Shown here one piece after another: positions 52,074 to 60,031 of a stretch of 64,000 bases of DNA. The stretch covers positions 20,933 through 84,932 of the forward strand of contig CAJTPD010000004.1 of NCBI GenBank assembly GCA_910578105.1, written 5' to 3'. The stretch is from an uncultured Odoribacter sp. (lineage in GTDB: Bacteria > Bacteroidota > Bacteroidia > Bacteroidales > Marinifilaceae). A program made the translations under genes and the position numbers. Each line of letters begins with the position of its first letter. The stretch's first letter is position 1. The notes under the pieces were generated by a model that was given only the letters and a program-made list of their open reading frames with translations, was not told where the DNA came from and searched no databases.

Positions 52074-53132
52074 TTAATTGGGGAGGTGATTTAGTAGTAA
52101 ACGGTATTCGTAGGCAAAGTTGGGGGTGATTGTTTCTTCCCGGATTCCTTGTTCTATTTCTTTTTTGTTCCAGAATCGTCCTTCGTCTACTTCGTCATTA
52201 TCAATGCGGATGCAGTCATAATCCGTACACAGGAAAGAAAATATCAGTTCTTTTTCCCTCGGGCTTTCCCAGATATATGAACCTAAAAAGTGTGCTTTGA
52301 AACAGTTGATACCAAGTTCTTCGGATGTTTCCCGCTTGAGGGCATCCTCTACTTTTTCGTTCAGACCGATGTGACCGCCGACGGCCGTGTCCCATTTTCC
52401 GGGAAGCAAGTCTTTTTTCAGACTTCTTTTTTGCAGGAAAATGTCATGCTGTTGATTTGTGATGTGAAGATGAACGACAGGATGAAGCAGTTTGCTTCCG
52501 GAATGGCACAGGCTGCGTGGTGCTTTTCCTGTGATTTCTCCTTTTTCATTGACAATGGGGAGCCATTCTTCTTTTTTCATTTTGGAGGATAGGATGCGGT
52601 TACGGATATAAAGAGCGGAGAAAAAGGTTCCTAATAGGAGACAGAGCAAAGTGCTGCTGACAAATTTAGCTGTTGACGGGGATAAGAATAGGATGGCTGC
52701 GTAGACTAAAAGGGTATGACCGGAGAGCAGGAAAAACAGATAGCTGATTAGTTTGCGCATGTTTTTCAATTGTAGCGGGGATAGGTGCAGTTCTTGCCGG
52801 CAGGAGGCGGGCAGGAGAATGGATACTCCGGCTTTTGAGAAGGCGGAGATTCCCAGCAGCAGGCATAATCCGGTTTCAACGATGGCCGGATGTAGCCGGG
52901 AAAAGACATTGTGGACCGGAAGGAATGTAAGTAAGCCGGGAAAACAAAAGAATAGAGTGGTCCATAAAATCATTTTGTCATATGTTTTTTTCCGGATTCG
53001 GGTATGGATGAATTCTGTGATGCCAAGTCCGAGGATAATGTATATTCCGGTTTCCGGACCGAAAAACTCATCGGCGATGAAATAGACTGCGATGAGTAAT
53101 AGCGAGGGCAACAGGCTTTTAAATAGAGGCAT
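52074..53132 (-). CDS. Membrane (IspZ-like) and NUDIX hydrolase fusion
   Basis: 352 residues. Residues 1 to about 185 are six or so hydrophobic helices resembling intracellular septation protein A (IspZ/YciB): LLPSLLLIAVYFIADEFFGPETGIYIILGLGITEFIH. Residues about 190-352 form a NUDIX domain of the IDI-like type; the NUDIX box is GHIGLNEKVEDALKRETSEELGI, a full Gx5Ex7REUxEExGU. It presumably hydrolyses a nucleoside diphosphate derivative at the inner membrane. This is a single-polypeptide fusion of two domains usually found apart. Confidence 0.85.
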   Translation of the reverse strand: MPLFKSLLPSLLLIAVYFIADEFFGPETGIYIILGLGITEFIHTRIRKKTYDKMILWTTLFFCFPGLLTFLPVHNVFSRLHPAIVETGLCLLLGISAFSKAGVSILLPASCRQELHLSPLQLKNMRKLISYLFFLLSGHTLLVYAAILFLSPSTAKFVSSTLLCLLLGTFFSALYIRNRILSSKMKKEEWLPIVNEKGEITGKAPRSLCHSGSKLLHPVVHLHITNQQHDIFLQKRSLKKDLLPGKWDTAVGGHIGLNEKVEDALKRETSEELGINCFKAHFLGSYIWESPREKELIFSFLCTDYDCIRIDNDEVDEGRFWNKKEIEQGIREETITPNFAYEYRLLLNHLPN

Positions 53133-53316
53133 AGTATATGTTTAAATGACGGACAAATTTAATGATTTTGCCGGAGGATTTTATGTTTCCGGGTTTTTGA
53201 AAGGTATTTCTTGTTCAGGATGAAAATGACTAATTTTGTTTTCGCGGACGGGGTGTCTGTTGGACTGCTCAGGAATAATAGCCGGGCAGGTAAGTCAAAC
53301 ATGTAATATCTGAGCT

Positions 53317-53589
53317 ATGCTTACAATTGTTGGGATTATGTCGGGGGGAATACTTTGTGGTTTTTTGTTGAGAGGATGGAAATTAAAATGGGTGTCGGAT
53401 TGTATCACGCTGTCAATCTGGATTTTGTTGTTTTTACTGGGAATAGCTGTCGGAAACAATGAGGATATTCTGAATAATCTGGATACAATTGGTTGGCAGG
53501 CATTGGTGATAAGCCTGGGGGCAATTCTGGGGAGTGTGATATTGGCGGCTGTGGTTTATCATTTTTTCTTTAATAAGAATGGAGAATGA
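53317..53589 (+). CDS. Lysine exporter LysO, N-terminal half (split gene)
   Basis: 90 residues with three likely helices: GIMSGGILCGFLLRGW, WILLFLLGIAVGNNEDIL, ALVISLGAILGSVILAAVVYHFFF. This matches the N-terminal part of LysO (DUF340), the L-lysine exporter that also gives thialysine resistance. In this organism the protein is encoded by two genes, this and the next, separated by 41 bases. No riboswitch-like leader was seen upstream. Confidence 0.85.
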   Translation: MLTIVGIMSGGILCGFLLRGWKLKWVSDCITLSIWILLFLLGIAVGNNEDILNNLDTIGWQALVISLGAILGSVILAAVVYHFFFNKNGE

Positions 53590-53630
53590 TTGAGGATGAC
53601 TTTTGTTATTTTGTTTATTAATCGCTTGTG

Positions 53631-54233
53631 ATGAAAGGCTGTTTGATTATAGTATCTTTTTTTGTCATAGGGTTGTTGTCGGCTCATTGGCATGTTTTGC
53701 CTGCTGAGATGACAGAGAATGATTTCAGTATGTATGCGCTTTATGTATTGATGTTCTTAGTGGGGATAAGTATTGGCGGAGAGCCCGGGGTCCTGAAAGC
53801 TTTGAAAAAACAGAATAGTAAAATTCTTTTTGTTCCCCTGGCTACTATAGTGGGAACTTTGGCGGGTAGTGCTTTGGCGGGTCTGGTTTTGTCCGGACGT
53901 AGTTTAACGGATTGTTTGGCAGTAGGGTCTGGTTTTGGTTACTATTCCCTGGCTTCCGTATTTATCACTGAATATAAAGGGGCAGAATTGGGGACATTGG
54001 CTTTGACCGCCAATATTATTCGTGAAATTATAACTTTGTTGGGAGCTCCTTTATTGGTTTGTTGGTTCGGTAAGTTGGCACCGATTTGTGCCGGCGGGGC
54101 TACTACGATGGATACGACTCTTCCGGTGATTACCCGTTTTTCAGGGAAAGAATTTGTTATTGTTTCCATATTTCACGGCTTTGTGGTTGATTTTTCCGTT
54201 CCTTTTCTGGTGACCTTTTTTTGTCGGATATAA
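53631..54233 (+). CDS. lysO: Lysine exporter LysO, C-terminal half (split gene)
   Basis: 200 residues from ATG 53631 (a GTG three bases upstream is less likely). Blocks MYALYVLMFLVGISIGGEP, DCLAVGSGFGYYSLASVFITEYKGAELGTLALTANIIREIITLL and GGATTMDTTLPVITRF are typical of LysO. The conserved acidic and Gly residues of the transport region are here. Works together with the 90-residue product of the previous gene; both are required if the protein assembles as in split-gene relatives. Confidence 0.88.
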   Translation: MKGCLIIVSFFVIGLLSAHWHVLPAEMTENDFSMYALYVLMFLVGISIGGEPGVLKALKKQNSKILFVPLATIVGTLAGSALAGLVLSGRSLTDCLAVGSGFGYYSLASVFITEYKGAELGTLALTANIIREIITLLGAPLLVCWFGKLAPICAGGATTMDTTLPVITRFSGKEFVIVSIFHGFVVDFSVPFLVTFFCRI

Positions 54234-54267
54234 AAGCGTGAAGAGAATTTCTGATTGATGTAGCCGT

Positions 54268-54309
54268 AAATAAATACCACTCAGAGAAGTCTCTGAGTGG
54301 TATTTATTT
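54268..54309. terminator. Strong bidirectional terminator before gapA
   Basis: Arms 54268-54286 and 54291-54309 are 19 bases, perfectly complementary around AAGT (…CACTCAGAG and CTCTGAGTG…). It lies between the lysO half and the convergent gapA gene and would stop both transcripts. Confidence 0.9.
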
Positions 54310-54330
54310 ATCAGTTTTTGAAAAAACTGA

Positions 54331-55335
54331 TTATTTTACAGTGTTCATATGAACAATTAATTCCAGCACTTTATTTGAATAACCCCATTCGTTGTCATAC
54401 CAGGAAACGAGTTTCACAAAGTTTTTATTCAATGCGATACCTGCTTTTGCATCGAAGATAGAAGTGCGGGCATCTCCTAAGAAATCAGAAGAAACCACTT
54501 CTTCTTCAGTGTATCCCAGTATACCTTTCATTTCACCTTCTGAAGCTTCTTTGACGGCAGCTTTGATTTCGTCATAGGAAGCTTCTTTGGCTAAACGGAA
54601 AGTAACGTCTACAACAGATACATCCAGTGTCGGAACACGGAATGACATACCGGTCAGTTTTCCGTTCAATTCAGGAATAACTTTACCTACTGCTTTTGCA
54701 GCCCCCGTAGAAGAGGGGATAATATTGCCAGCGGCGGCACGTCCGCCTCTCCAGTCTTTCATAGACGGACCGTCAACAGTTTTCTGTGTTGCGGTGGTTG
54801 AGTGAACAGTTGTCATTAAACCTTCAATAACACCGAATTTATCATTGATTACTTTAGTCAGCGGTGCCAGACAGTTTGTCGTACAGGATGCGTTGGAAAC
54901 AATGGTTTGACCTTTGTATTCCTTATTATTCACACCCATTACGAACATTGGGGTATCGTCTTTGGAAGGTGCAGACATTACTACACGTTTTGCTCCGGCT
55001 TTGATGTGTGCTTCTGCTTTTTCTTTTGTCAGGAAAAGACCAGTTGATTCAACTACATATTCAGCTCCTACTTCATCCCATTTCAGGTTTGCAGGGTCTT
55101 TTTCAGCAGTTACGCGGATAGCCTGGCCATTCACAATCAGTTTGCCGTCTTTTGCTTCTGCAGTTCCGTTGAAACGTCCGTGCATGGTGTCGTATTTCAG
55201 CATGTATACCATATAATCCACATCGATGAGGTCGTTGATTCCTACGATTTCAATATCGTTACGGGTCATTGCTGCGCGGAATACCAGACGGCCAATGCGG
55301 CCAAATCCGTTGATACCAACTTTAATCTTTGCCAT
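54331..55335 (-). CDS. gapA: Glyceraldehyde-3-phosphate dehydrogenase
   Basis: 334 residues, normal. NAD-binding INGFGRIGRLVFRAAM, catalytic cysteine motif SNASCTTNCLAPL with the His partner in the TTVHSTTATQKTVDGPS block, and the C-terminal SWYDNEWGYSNKVLELI. Central glycolysis and gluconeogenesis, oxidising glyceraldehyde-3-phosphate with NAD+ and phosphate. The minus-strand -7 box TAATTTTG at 55376-55383 suggests a promoter 41 bases before the ATG. Confidence 0.98.
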   Translation of the reverse strand: MAKIKVGINGFGRIGRLVFRAAMTRNDIEIVGINDLIDVDYMVYMLKYDTMHGRFNGTAEAKDGKLIVNGQAIRVTAEKDPANLKWDEVGAEYVVESTGLFLTKEKAEAHIKAGAKRVVMSAPSKDDTPMFVMGVNNKEYKGQTIVSNASCTTNCLAPLTKVINDKFGVIEGLMTTVHSTTATQKTVDGPSMKDWRGGRAAAGNIIPSSTGAAKAVGKVIPELNGKLTGMSFRVPTLDVSVVDVTFRLAKEASYDEIKAAVKEASEGEMKGILGYTEEEVVSSDFLGDARTSIFDAKAGIALNKNFVKLVSWYDNEWGYSNKVLELIVHMNTVK

Positions 55336-55375
55336 TTTTTTTATTTTTAAAGGTTATAAATCTGTTATTTCATTC

Positions 55376-55383
55376 CAAAATTA
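55376..55383 (-). promoter_or_regulatory. -7 element of gapA
   Basis: Minus strand reads TAATTTTG, fitting TAnnTTTG. About 22 bases further upstream the minus strand has GTTG (plus 55406-55409), a weak -33 box. Confidence 0.5.
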
Positions 55384-55452
55384 CAATAAAGTCGTTAACT
55401 TAATGCAACTTGAAAACAAAAGTCGTTAAAAAAAATACTCAAACGATTTCAA

Positions 55453-55587
55453 TTAAGCTGTCTGGAAACTGGCTTCTGTTGTTGCTTTTGAGTAGGCCGG
55501 GCATTTACGGTCTATTGCGCACGAAGATAAAAGTCCCAGCAGAAATAAACTGAGGACGAGTCCAATAATCATTTTTTTCATTTTCAT
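55453..55587 (-). CDS. Very small lipoprotein with CPAYS motif
   Basis: 44 residues from ATG 55587. A longer in-frame version (ATG 55665) would read through the palindrome at 55638-55657 and lacks a signal, so it was not used. Lipobox GLLSSC (Cys23), then AIDRKCPAYSKATTEASFQ and a short tail. The RKCPAYS-type motif after the lipid Cys recurs in short Bacteroidetes lipoproteins, function unknown. The small mature part (about 21 residues) is mostly disordered. Confidence 0.7.
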   Translation of the reverse strand: MKMKKMIIGLVLSLFLLGLLSSCAIDRKCPAYSKATTEASFQTA

Positions 55588-55637
55588 GATAACTAATTTT
55601 AGTTTGAAATCCTGAAATAGTCTCCGTGAACACAAGC

Positions 55638-55657
55638 TTATGTAAAGCTTTACATAA
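55638..55657. promoter_or_regulatory. Perfect 20-base palindrome upstream of the small lipoprotein
   Basis: TTATGTAAAGCTTTACATAA reads the same on both strands. It is flanked by looser dyad arms (CGTGAACA and TGTTTACG, 55625-55632 and 55675-55682 or so). It lies about 50 bases upstream of the lipoprotein ATG and could be an operator or cruciform. Between it and the sRNA promoter, 55683-55904, nothing else was recognised. Confidence 0.5.
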
Positions 55658-55904
55658 ACAAGCATTGTTTACGGATTCGGATTCAATAGGTTTCTTATTA
55701 AATTAAAGTTTAGTTTTCATTGTTAAATGTGTTGTAAATCACACTGTCAACGGCCTGCCCGGTTGTCCTGGTATATTGGGTTGCTCTAAAAAACAATGAC
55801 AATTACAAATGTAAAAGAAATATTTGAATGTAAAAAATTCGAAATTTAATTCTTAATTTATGGGGTAACAATGTAAGTTTTTTTTGGTTTTTTCTTTCAA
55901 AAAG

Positions 55905-55935
55905 TTTGTGCAAACGTTTTAAAATTCTATCTTTG
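55905..55935 (+). promoter_or_regulatory. Canonical promoter of a putative small RNA
   Basis: -33 TTTG (55905-55908) and -7 TATCTTTG (55928-55935) are 19 bases apart. A short dyad GTTTG-TG-CAAAC (55904-55915) overlaps the -33 box and may be an operator. No CDS follows before the terminator at 55999. Confidence 0.75.
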
Positions 55936-55942
55936 CCACACG

Positions 55943-56023
55943 ATATAGGAATTATATTGCTTTATAAGTGTAGTAAATTTATTGTTAGTGTGTTTAAAAA
56001 GAGGTCTTCGGACCTCTTTTTTT
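55943..56023 (+). ncRNA. Putative small RNA between its own promoter and terminator
   Basis: The stretch starts about seven bases after a consensus promoter and ends, about 80 bases later, in a textbook terminator. It has no ORF of note and contains AU-rich sequence with short T and A runs. Not recognised as tmRNA, 6S or any named family. It is an intergenic transcript candidate, predicted purely from signals on the plus strand; the neighbours on both sides are minus-strand genes. Confidence 0.5.
55999..56023 (+). terminator. Intrinsic terminator of the putative sRNA
   Basis: AAGAGGTC-TTCG-GACCTCTT with a stable UUCG-type loop, followed by TTTTT. It is one of the clearest intrinsic terminators in the window; the genes on either side are transcribed the other way, so it has no other obvious client. 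Confidence 0.9.
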
Positions 56024-56090
56024 GAATCCGGTAATTGCGGACCGTTTTTTTTCGGTTTAACTCGTATTTCAGTCCGGGGTGAAAGGCCTG

Positions 56091-57416
56091 TTATAGTAAT
56101 TTTACTTGCAGGATTTGTTTTGTGAGCGGAGTGATTTTGAAACGCTCATCTGGTCTTTGTCCGATGACCCATGCAATTTTATTTCCGGAAACCAACAGGA
56201 GACATTCTTTTTTTTGTTTTGCACTCATTTTTTGGTTAGTAAAAAAATCGCTGATTTTTTTCTTGTTTTTTTTCATTCCGATGGGGTGGAAATAGTCTCC
56301 GGCCTGCCAATTCCGGATGGTTAAGGGGAATTTTATTTTTTCAGCATCCAAACAGGCAATTTTAGGGTCTTTCGTAATTTCAAAGTTTGCCGGACGCGGA
56401 AAAAGGGTTATTTCAAGTGATTGTCCGGCAATGCGGAATTGTCCGGTGGAGCCAATGCGTTGGTAAATATACGGACATTTACTATCATCGTAGAGACGCC
56501 AGCAGGTTCGGTCCTTTACCAGGATGTTTGTCCCTGCCCTGAATTGCTTACCGGAAACAGTGTCGTGAGTATTCAGGATATCCCGGATTTGTGTTTTGTT
56601 GAAACCGAAGGGGTGCAGGATTTCGTATAGGAGGGTATAAGGTGCCGGAGATGCCAAAGTTTTGGCTATATCAAGGAGAATTTCGTCCTTTTCGTTCTTC
56701 AGGATTTCTGTCCGGAGTTTTTGGAGACCATACCGGAAAATTTTTTCCGTTTCTTCCAGTACCATGCAGTTTTCTTCCGTAGTTTTCAGGAAAGACGGAT
56801 TGATTTCCTTGCATACGGGAATAATCTGATGCCGGATTTTGTTCCGGATATAGTTCAGAGAATTGTTTGTGGAATCTGTGCGGAAATCCAGTTGATGTTC
56901 TGCTGCGTAGTGTAATATGTCTTCTCGGGAACATTCAAGCAGGGGCCGGAGAATATCGCCGTTCACCGGTCTGATTCCTGTAAGGCCTTTGATACCTGTA
57001 CCGCGGCAGAGGTTGATGAAAATGGTTTCGGCAACGTCATTTGCATGGTGGGCAACGACGATGTAATCCATTCCTTGCTTTTGTTTTATTTCCCTGAACC
57101 AGGTATACCGGAGTTCCCGGGCGGCCATTTCGATACTGAGCCCTTTTTCCCGGGCGTAGCGTGTGGTGTCAAATTTCCGGATTTTGTATGCAATTTTGTG
57201 GTTTTCACAAAATTGTCTGACAAAAAGTTCGTCCATATCCGATTCTTCATTTCTCAGTAAAAAGTTACAATGCACTACAAAAATTTTTAAATTCAAGTCT
57301 TGAAAAGCATGCAACATACTGACGGAGTCTGCGCCTCCGCTCACAGCCAGGATAAATCCGGCATTTTCGGCTATCTGGTGCCGGTTCAGGAAATGTTGTA
57401 TCGTTTTGCGGATCAT
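56091..57416 (-). CDS. tilS: tRNA(Ile)-lysidine synthase
   Basis: 441 residues from ATG 57416 (MIRKTIQHFLNRHQ); an in-frame ATG at 57437 would overlap the ABC-F gene. The PP-loop is SGGADSVSMLHAF, with HHANDVAETIFINLCRGTGIKGLTGI and RPLLECSREDI following, then TilS substrate-binding domains. It changes C34 to lysidine in tRNA-Ile(CAU), essential for AUA reading. The ABC-F gene ends 10 bases upstream on the same strand. Confidence 0.96.
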   Translation of the reverse strand: MIRKTIQHFLNRHQIAENAGFILAVSGGADSVSMLHAFQDLNLKIFVVHCNFLLRNEESDMDELFVRQFCENHKIAYKIRKFDTTRYAREKGLSIEMAARELRYTWFREIKQKQGMDYIVVAHHANDVAETIFINLCRGTGIKGLTGIRPVNGDILRPLLECSREDILHYAAEHQLDFRTDSTNNSLNYIRNKIRHQIIPVCKEINPSFLKTTEENCMVLEETEKIFRYGLQKLRTEILKNEKDEILLDIAKTLASPAPYTLLYEILHPFGFNKTQIRDILNTHDTVSGKQFRAGTNILVKDRTCWRLYDDSKCPYIYQRIGSTGQFRIAGQSLEITLFPRPANFEITKDPKIACLDAEKIKFPLTIRNWQAGDYFHPIGMKKNKKKISDFFTNQKMSAKQKKECLLLVSGNKIAWVIGQRPDERFKITPLTKQILQVKLL

Positions 57417-57426
57417 GCAGATAAAG

Positions 57427-59307
57427 TTAAGATTCAATTTCGCTTAATTCCAGCCAGCGCATTTCCTTTTCGTCCAACGCACTTATGATTTCTGCAATCC
57501 GGTTTGATTTATCCAGTAATTCGCCGGGGGAGAGTGTGCCGCTGCTTAAAGTGGTTTCAATGGCTGTTTTTTCGGCATTAAGTTGTTCCATTTCGCTTTC
57601 CAGTTGCTGCATTTCCTGTTTTTCTTTAAAGCTTAATCTGGGTTTTTTGTTGCTTTTGCCGGGGGAAGGCGGGGTGGCAGCTTCCTGTTTTTTCTTTTCT
57701 TTGTTTTCTTTTTCCTGTAATTCTTTTTCTTCCTCTTTTTTATTTTTGTATATGGTATAATTTCCCGGAAAATCTTTAATAATGCCATTGCCTTCAAAAG
57801 CAAAAATCCGGTCGGCTACTTTATCTGTAAAAAATCGGTCGTGGGAAACGATGAGCAAACAGCCCTTGAAATTTTGCAGGTATTCTTCCAGTACATTGAG
57901 GGTGACAATGTCCAGGTCGTTTGTCGGTTCGTCCAGGATTAAAAAGTTCGGATTATTGATTAATACGGTCAGCAGGTACAGTCGGCGTCGTTCGCCGCCG
58001 CTTAGCTTTTCTACCAGGGAATATTGTTGTTTATCGGTAAACATGAAATATTCCAGAAATTGTGAGGCTGACATTACTTTTCCGTTGCCCAGCTCGATGC
58101 GTTCGGAGATATTTTTTACGATATCAATCACTCTGTCATTTTCGTTGAAAACAATCCCGGATTGTTTGTAGTAACCGTAGACGACGGTTTCGCCGATGGA
58201 GATGCTGCCGGAGTCGGGTTCCAGATTTTGTGTGATGATGTTTAAAAAAGTGGATTTTCCGACTCCGTTTTTTCCTACAATTCCGATTTTTTCTCCCCGT
58301 ACAAATTTGTAAGAAAAATCCCGGAGTACACAATGTCCGTCGAAACTTTTAGAAACGTGGTCCAGCTCCAGAATTTTTTTGCCGAGTCGTTTTCCCTGGA
58401 TGTCCAGTTCCATTTTTTTCTGGGATATATTTTGTGAGGCTGTTTCTTTTATTTTATAGAAGTTATCTATTCTGTATTGTGCTTTATGACTGCGTGCCTG
58501 GGGCATCCGGCGCATCCATTCCTGTTCTGTACGGAGCAGGTTGCGTGCTTTGTCGATTACTGTATTCCGGTTGGCAATCCGTTCTTCGCGTTTGGCCAGA
58601 TAATAGGCGTAGTTGCCGGTGTAAGAGAACAGGCCGAATTCGTCAATTTCGATAATTTGATTGCATACCCGGTCCAGAAAGTAACGGTCATGTGTGACCA
58701 TGAGCAACGTGCAATTTGCTTTTCCCAGGTAATCTTCCAGCCATTCGGTCATTTCAATGTCCAGGTGGTTGGTCGGTTCGTCAAGAATCAGAAATTCGGG
58801 ATTGCTGATGAGGATTTTTGCCAGACCAATCCGTTTTTTTTGTCCTCCCGATAATTGGCTGATTTTTTTATCATAAGTATTTATTTTTAATTCTGACAGA
58901 ATTTGTTTGACGGTTGTTTCGTAGTCCCAGGCTGCATGTGCGTCCATTTCGGGAATCAGTTTTTCCAGCAGGGAGATATCGTTGCAGGCAATTGCATTTT
59001 CATAGGACTTGAGCAGCGTCAGTATAGGTGATTCCGAATTGAATACTTCTTCGAATACGGTATTGTCCGGATTCAGGACCGGGTCTTGTTCCAGAATTCC
59101 GATACTGATGTCGTTTCTGAAAATGACGGTTCCGGTTTCGGCCGAGTCTTTACCTGCTATGATGCGCAGCAAAGTAGATTTGCCCATTCCGTTTTTAGCG
59201 ATCAGGGCGACTTTCTGGCCTTTGCCTATACCGAAGGTAATATTTTCAAATAAAAGTTGTTCTCCGAATCGTTTACTGAGATTATCGACTTGTAAATAAC
59301 TGAGCAT
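57427..59307 (-). CDS. ABC-F family ATPase (Uup-like)
   Basis: 626 residues with two ABC domains: Walker A KNGMGKSTLLRI and KNGVGKSTFLNI, signatures LSGGQKKRIGLAK and LSGGERRRLYLL, Walker B LILDEPTNHLD and LILDEPTNDLD. The P-site linker lies between. A C-terminal coiled coil with a Lys/Glu run and a Leu-rich helix (about 540-626) is like Uup. ABC-F proteins act on the ribosome in the cytoplasm and have no membrane part. Co-transcribed with tilS. Confidence 0.95.
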   Translation of the reverse strand: MLSYLQVDNLSKRFGEQLLFENITFGIGKGQKVALIAKNGMGKSTLLRIIAGKDSAETGTVIFRNDISIGILEQDPVLNPDNTVFEEVFNSESPILTLLKSYENAIACNDISLLEKLIPEMDAHAAWDYETTVKQILSELKINTYDKKISQLSGGQKKRIGLAKILISNPEFLILDEPTNHLDIEMTEWLEDYLGKANCTLLMVTHDRYFLDRVCNQIIEIDEFGLFSYTGNYAYYLAKREERIANRNTVIDKARNLLRTEQEWMRRMPQARSHKAQYRIDNFYKIKETASQNISQKKMELDIQGKRLGKKILELDHVSKSFDGHCVLRDFSYKFVRGEKIGIVGKNGVGKSTFLNIITQNLEPDSGSISIGETVVYGYYKQSGIVFNENDRVIDIVKNISERIELGNGKVMSASQFLEYFMFTDKQQYSLVEKLSGGERRRLYLLTVLINNPNFLILDEPTNDLDIVTLNVLEEYLQNFKGCLLIVSHDRFFTDKVADRIFAFEGNGIIKDFPGNYTIYKNKKEEEKELQEKENKEKKKQEAATPPSPGKSNKKPRLSFKEKQEMQQLESEMEQLNAEKTAIETTLSSGTLSPGELLDKSNRIAEIISALDEKEMRWLELSEIES

Positions 59308-59325
59308 GTTTAGGATATAATTAAT

Positions 59326-60027
59326 TTATTTGTTCAGATATTTTTTTCGTTCTTCTGCCGGGAAATGTTCTATGGCATAACGGAGCATAGTCCGGGGCAT
59401 ATTCCGGTAATGCGTTTCCAGAAAACGGCTCAAAGTTGCCCGGTCTTTTTTGCCGGTTTCGCGGAGCAGCCAGCCGACAGCTTTATGGAGTAAGTCATGC
59501 TGATGGTGTAGCAATTGTTCAGAAATTGCCAGACAATCCTTAAAATCTCCCTGACGGACAAAGTGCATGCAGGTGACGATGGCAATGCGTTGTTCCCACA
59601 TGTTTCCGGAAGCAGCCAACTGATAGAGCAGATGACGTTCTTTATCGTTCAGCCATACTCCGAGCAGTTTATAACAGCTCAAATCTACCAAATCCCAATT
59701 ATTGATGTGGTTTGTCTGGGACAGATAAAAATCCACGCAGTTTTTCCGGAAATCAGTGTCTTTATTTTTAGTAAATTGTTCTACAAGAATGAGCAGTCCT
59801 GTTAACCGGATTTCATGATAAGGATTACAGAGTAATTCTTGCAGGACATTGAAAGGGACTGTCCGGTATTTTTTTGCAATTGCCCGTTGTTCGGGGACGG
59901 TGACTCCCAGAAACAGGTCTCCTTCTCCATATTGGCCTTTGCCGGTTTTAAAAAAACGGGAAAGGTGGACTGCTTTGGCGGGATTGCCCAGAGTTTGTAA
60001 TTCTTTGATGATATCTTGTGCCGTCAT
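59326..60027 (-). CDS. DNA alkylation repair protein, AlkD family
   Basis: 233 residues, all helical HEAT-like. FFKTGKGQYGEGDLFLGVTVPEQRAIAKKY at the start is the AlkD block, with NHINNWDLVDLSCYKLLG and LLHKAVGWLLRETGKKD further on. AlkD excises N3- and N7-alkylated bases without base flipping. It lies four bases after the BatA-like gene and 18 bases before the ABC-F gene, so part of a run of co-oriented genes. Confidence 0.95.
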   Translation of the reverse strand: MTAQDIIKELQTLGNPAKAVHLSRFFKTGKGQYGEGDLFLGVTVPEQRAIAKKYRTVPFNVLQELLCNPYHEIRLTGLLILVEQFTKNKDTDFRKNCVDFYLSQTNHINNWDLVDLSCYKLLGVWLNDKERHLLYQLAASGNMWEQRIAIVTCMHFVRQGDFKDCLAISEQLLHHQHDLLHKAVGWLLRETGKKDRATLSRFLETHYRNMPRTMLRYAIEHFPAEERKKYLNK

Positions 60028-60031
60028 GTAT

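Noticed and set aside
53133..53316. Possible lysine riboswitch leader before lysO
   Set aside because: The 184-base gap has no L-box conserved core or clear pairing pattern that I can recognise.
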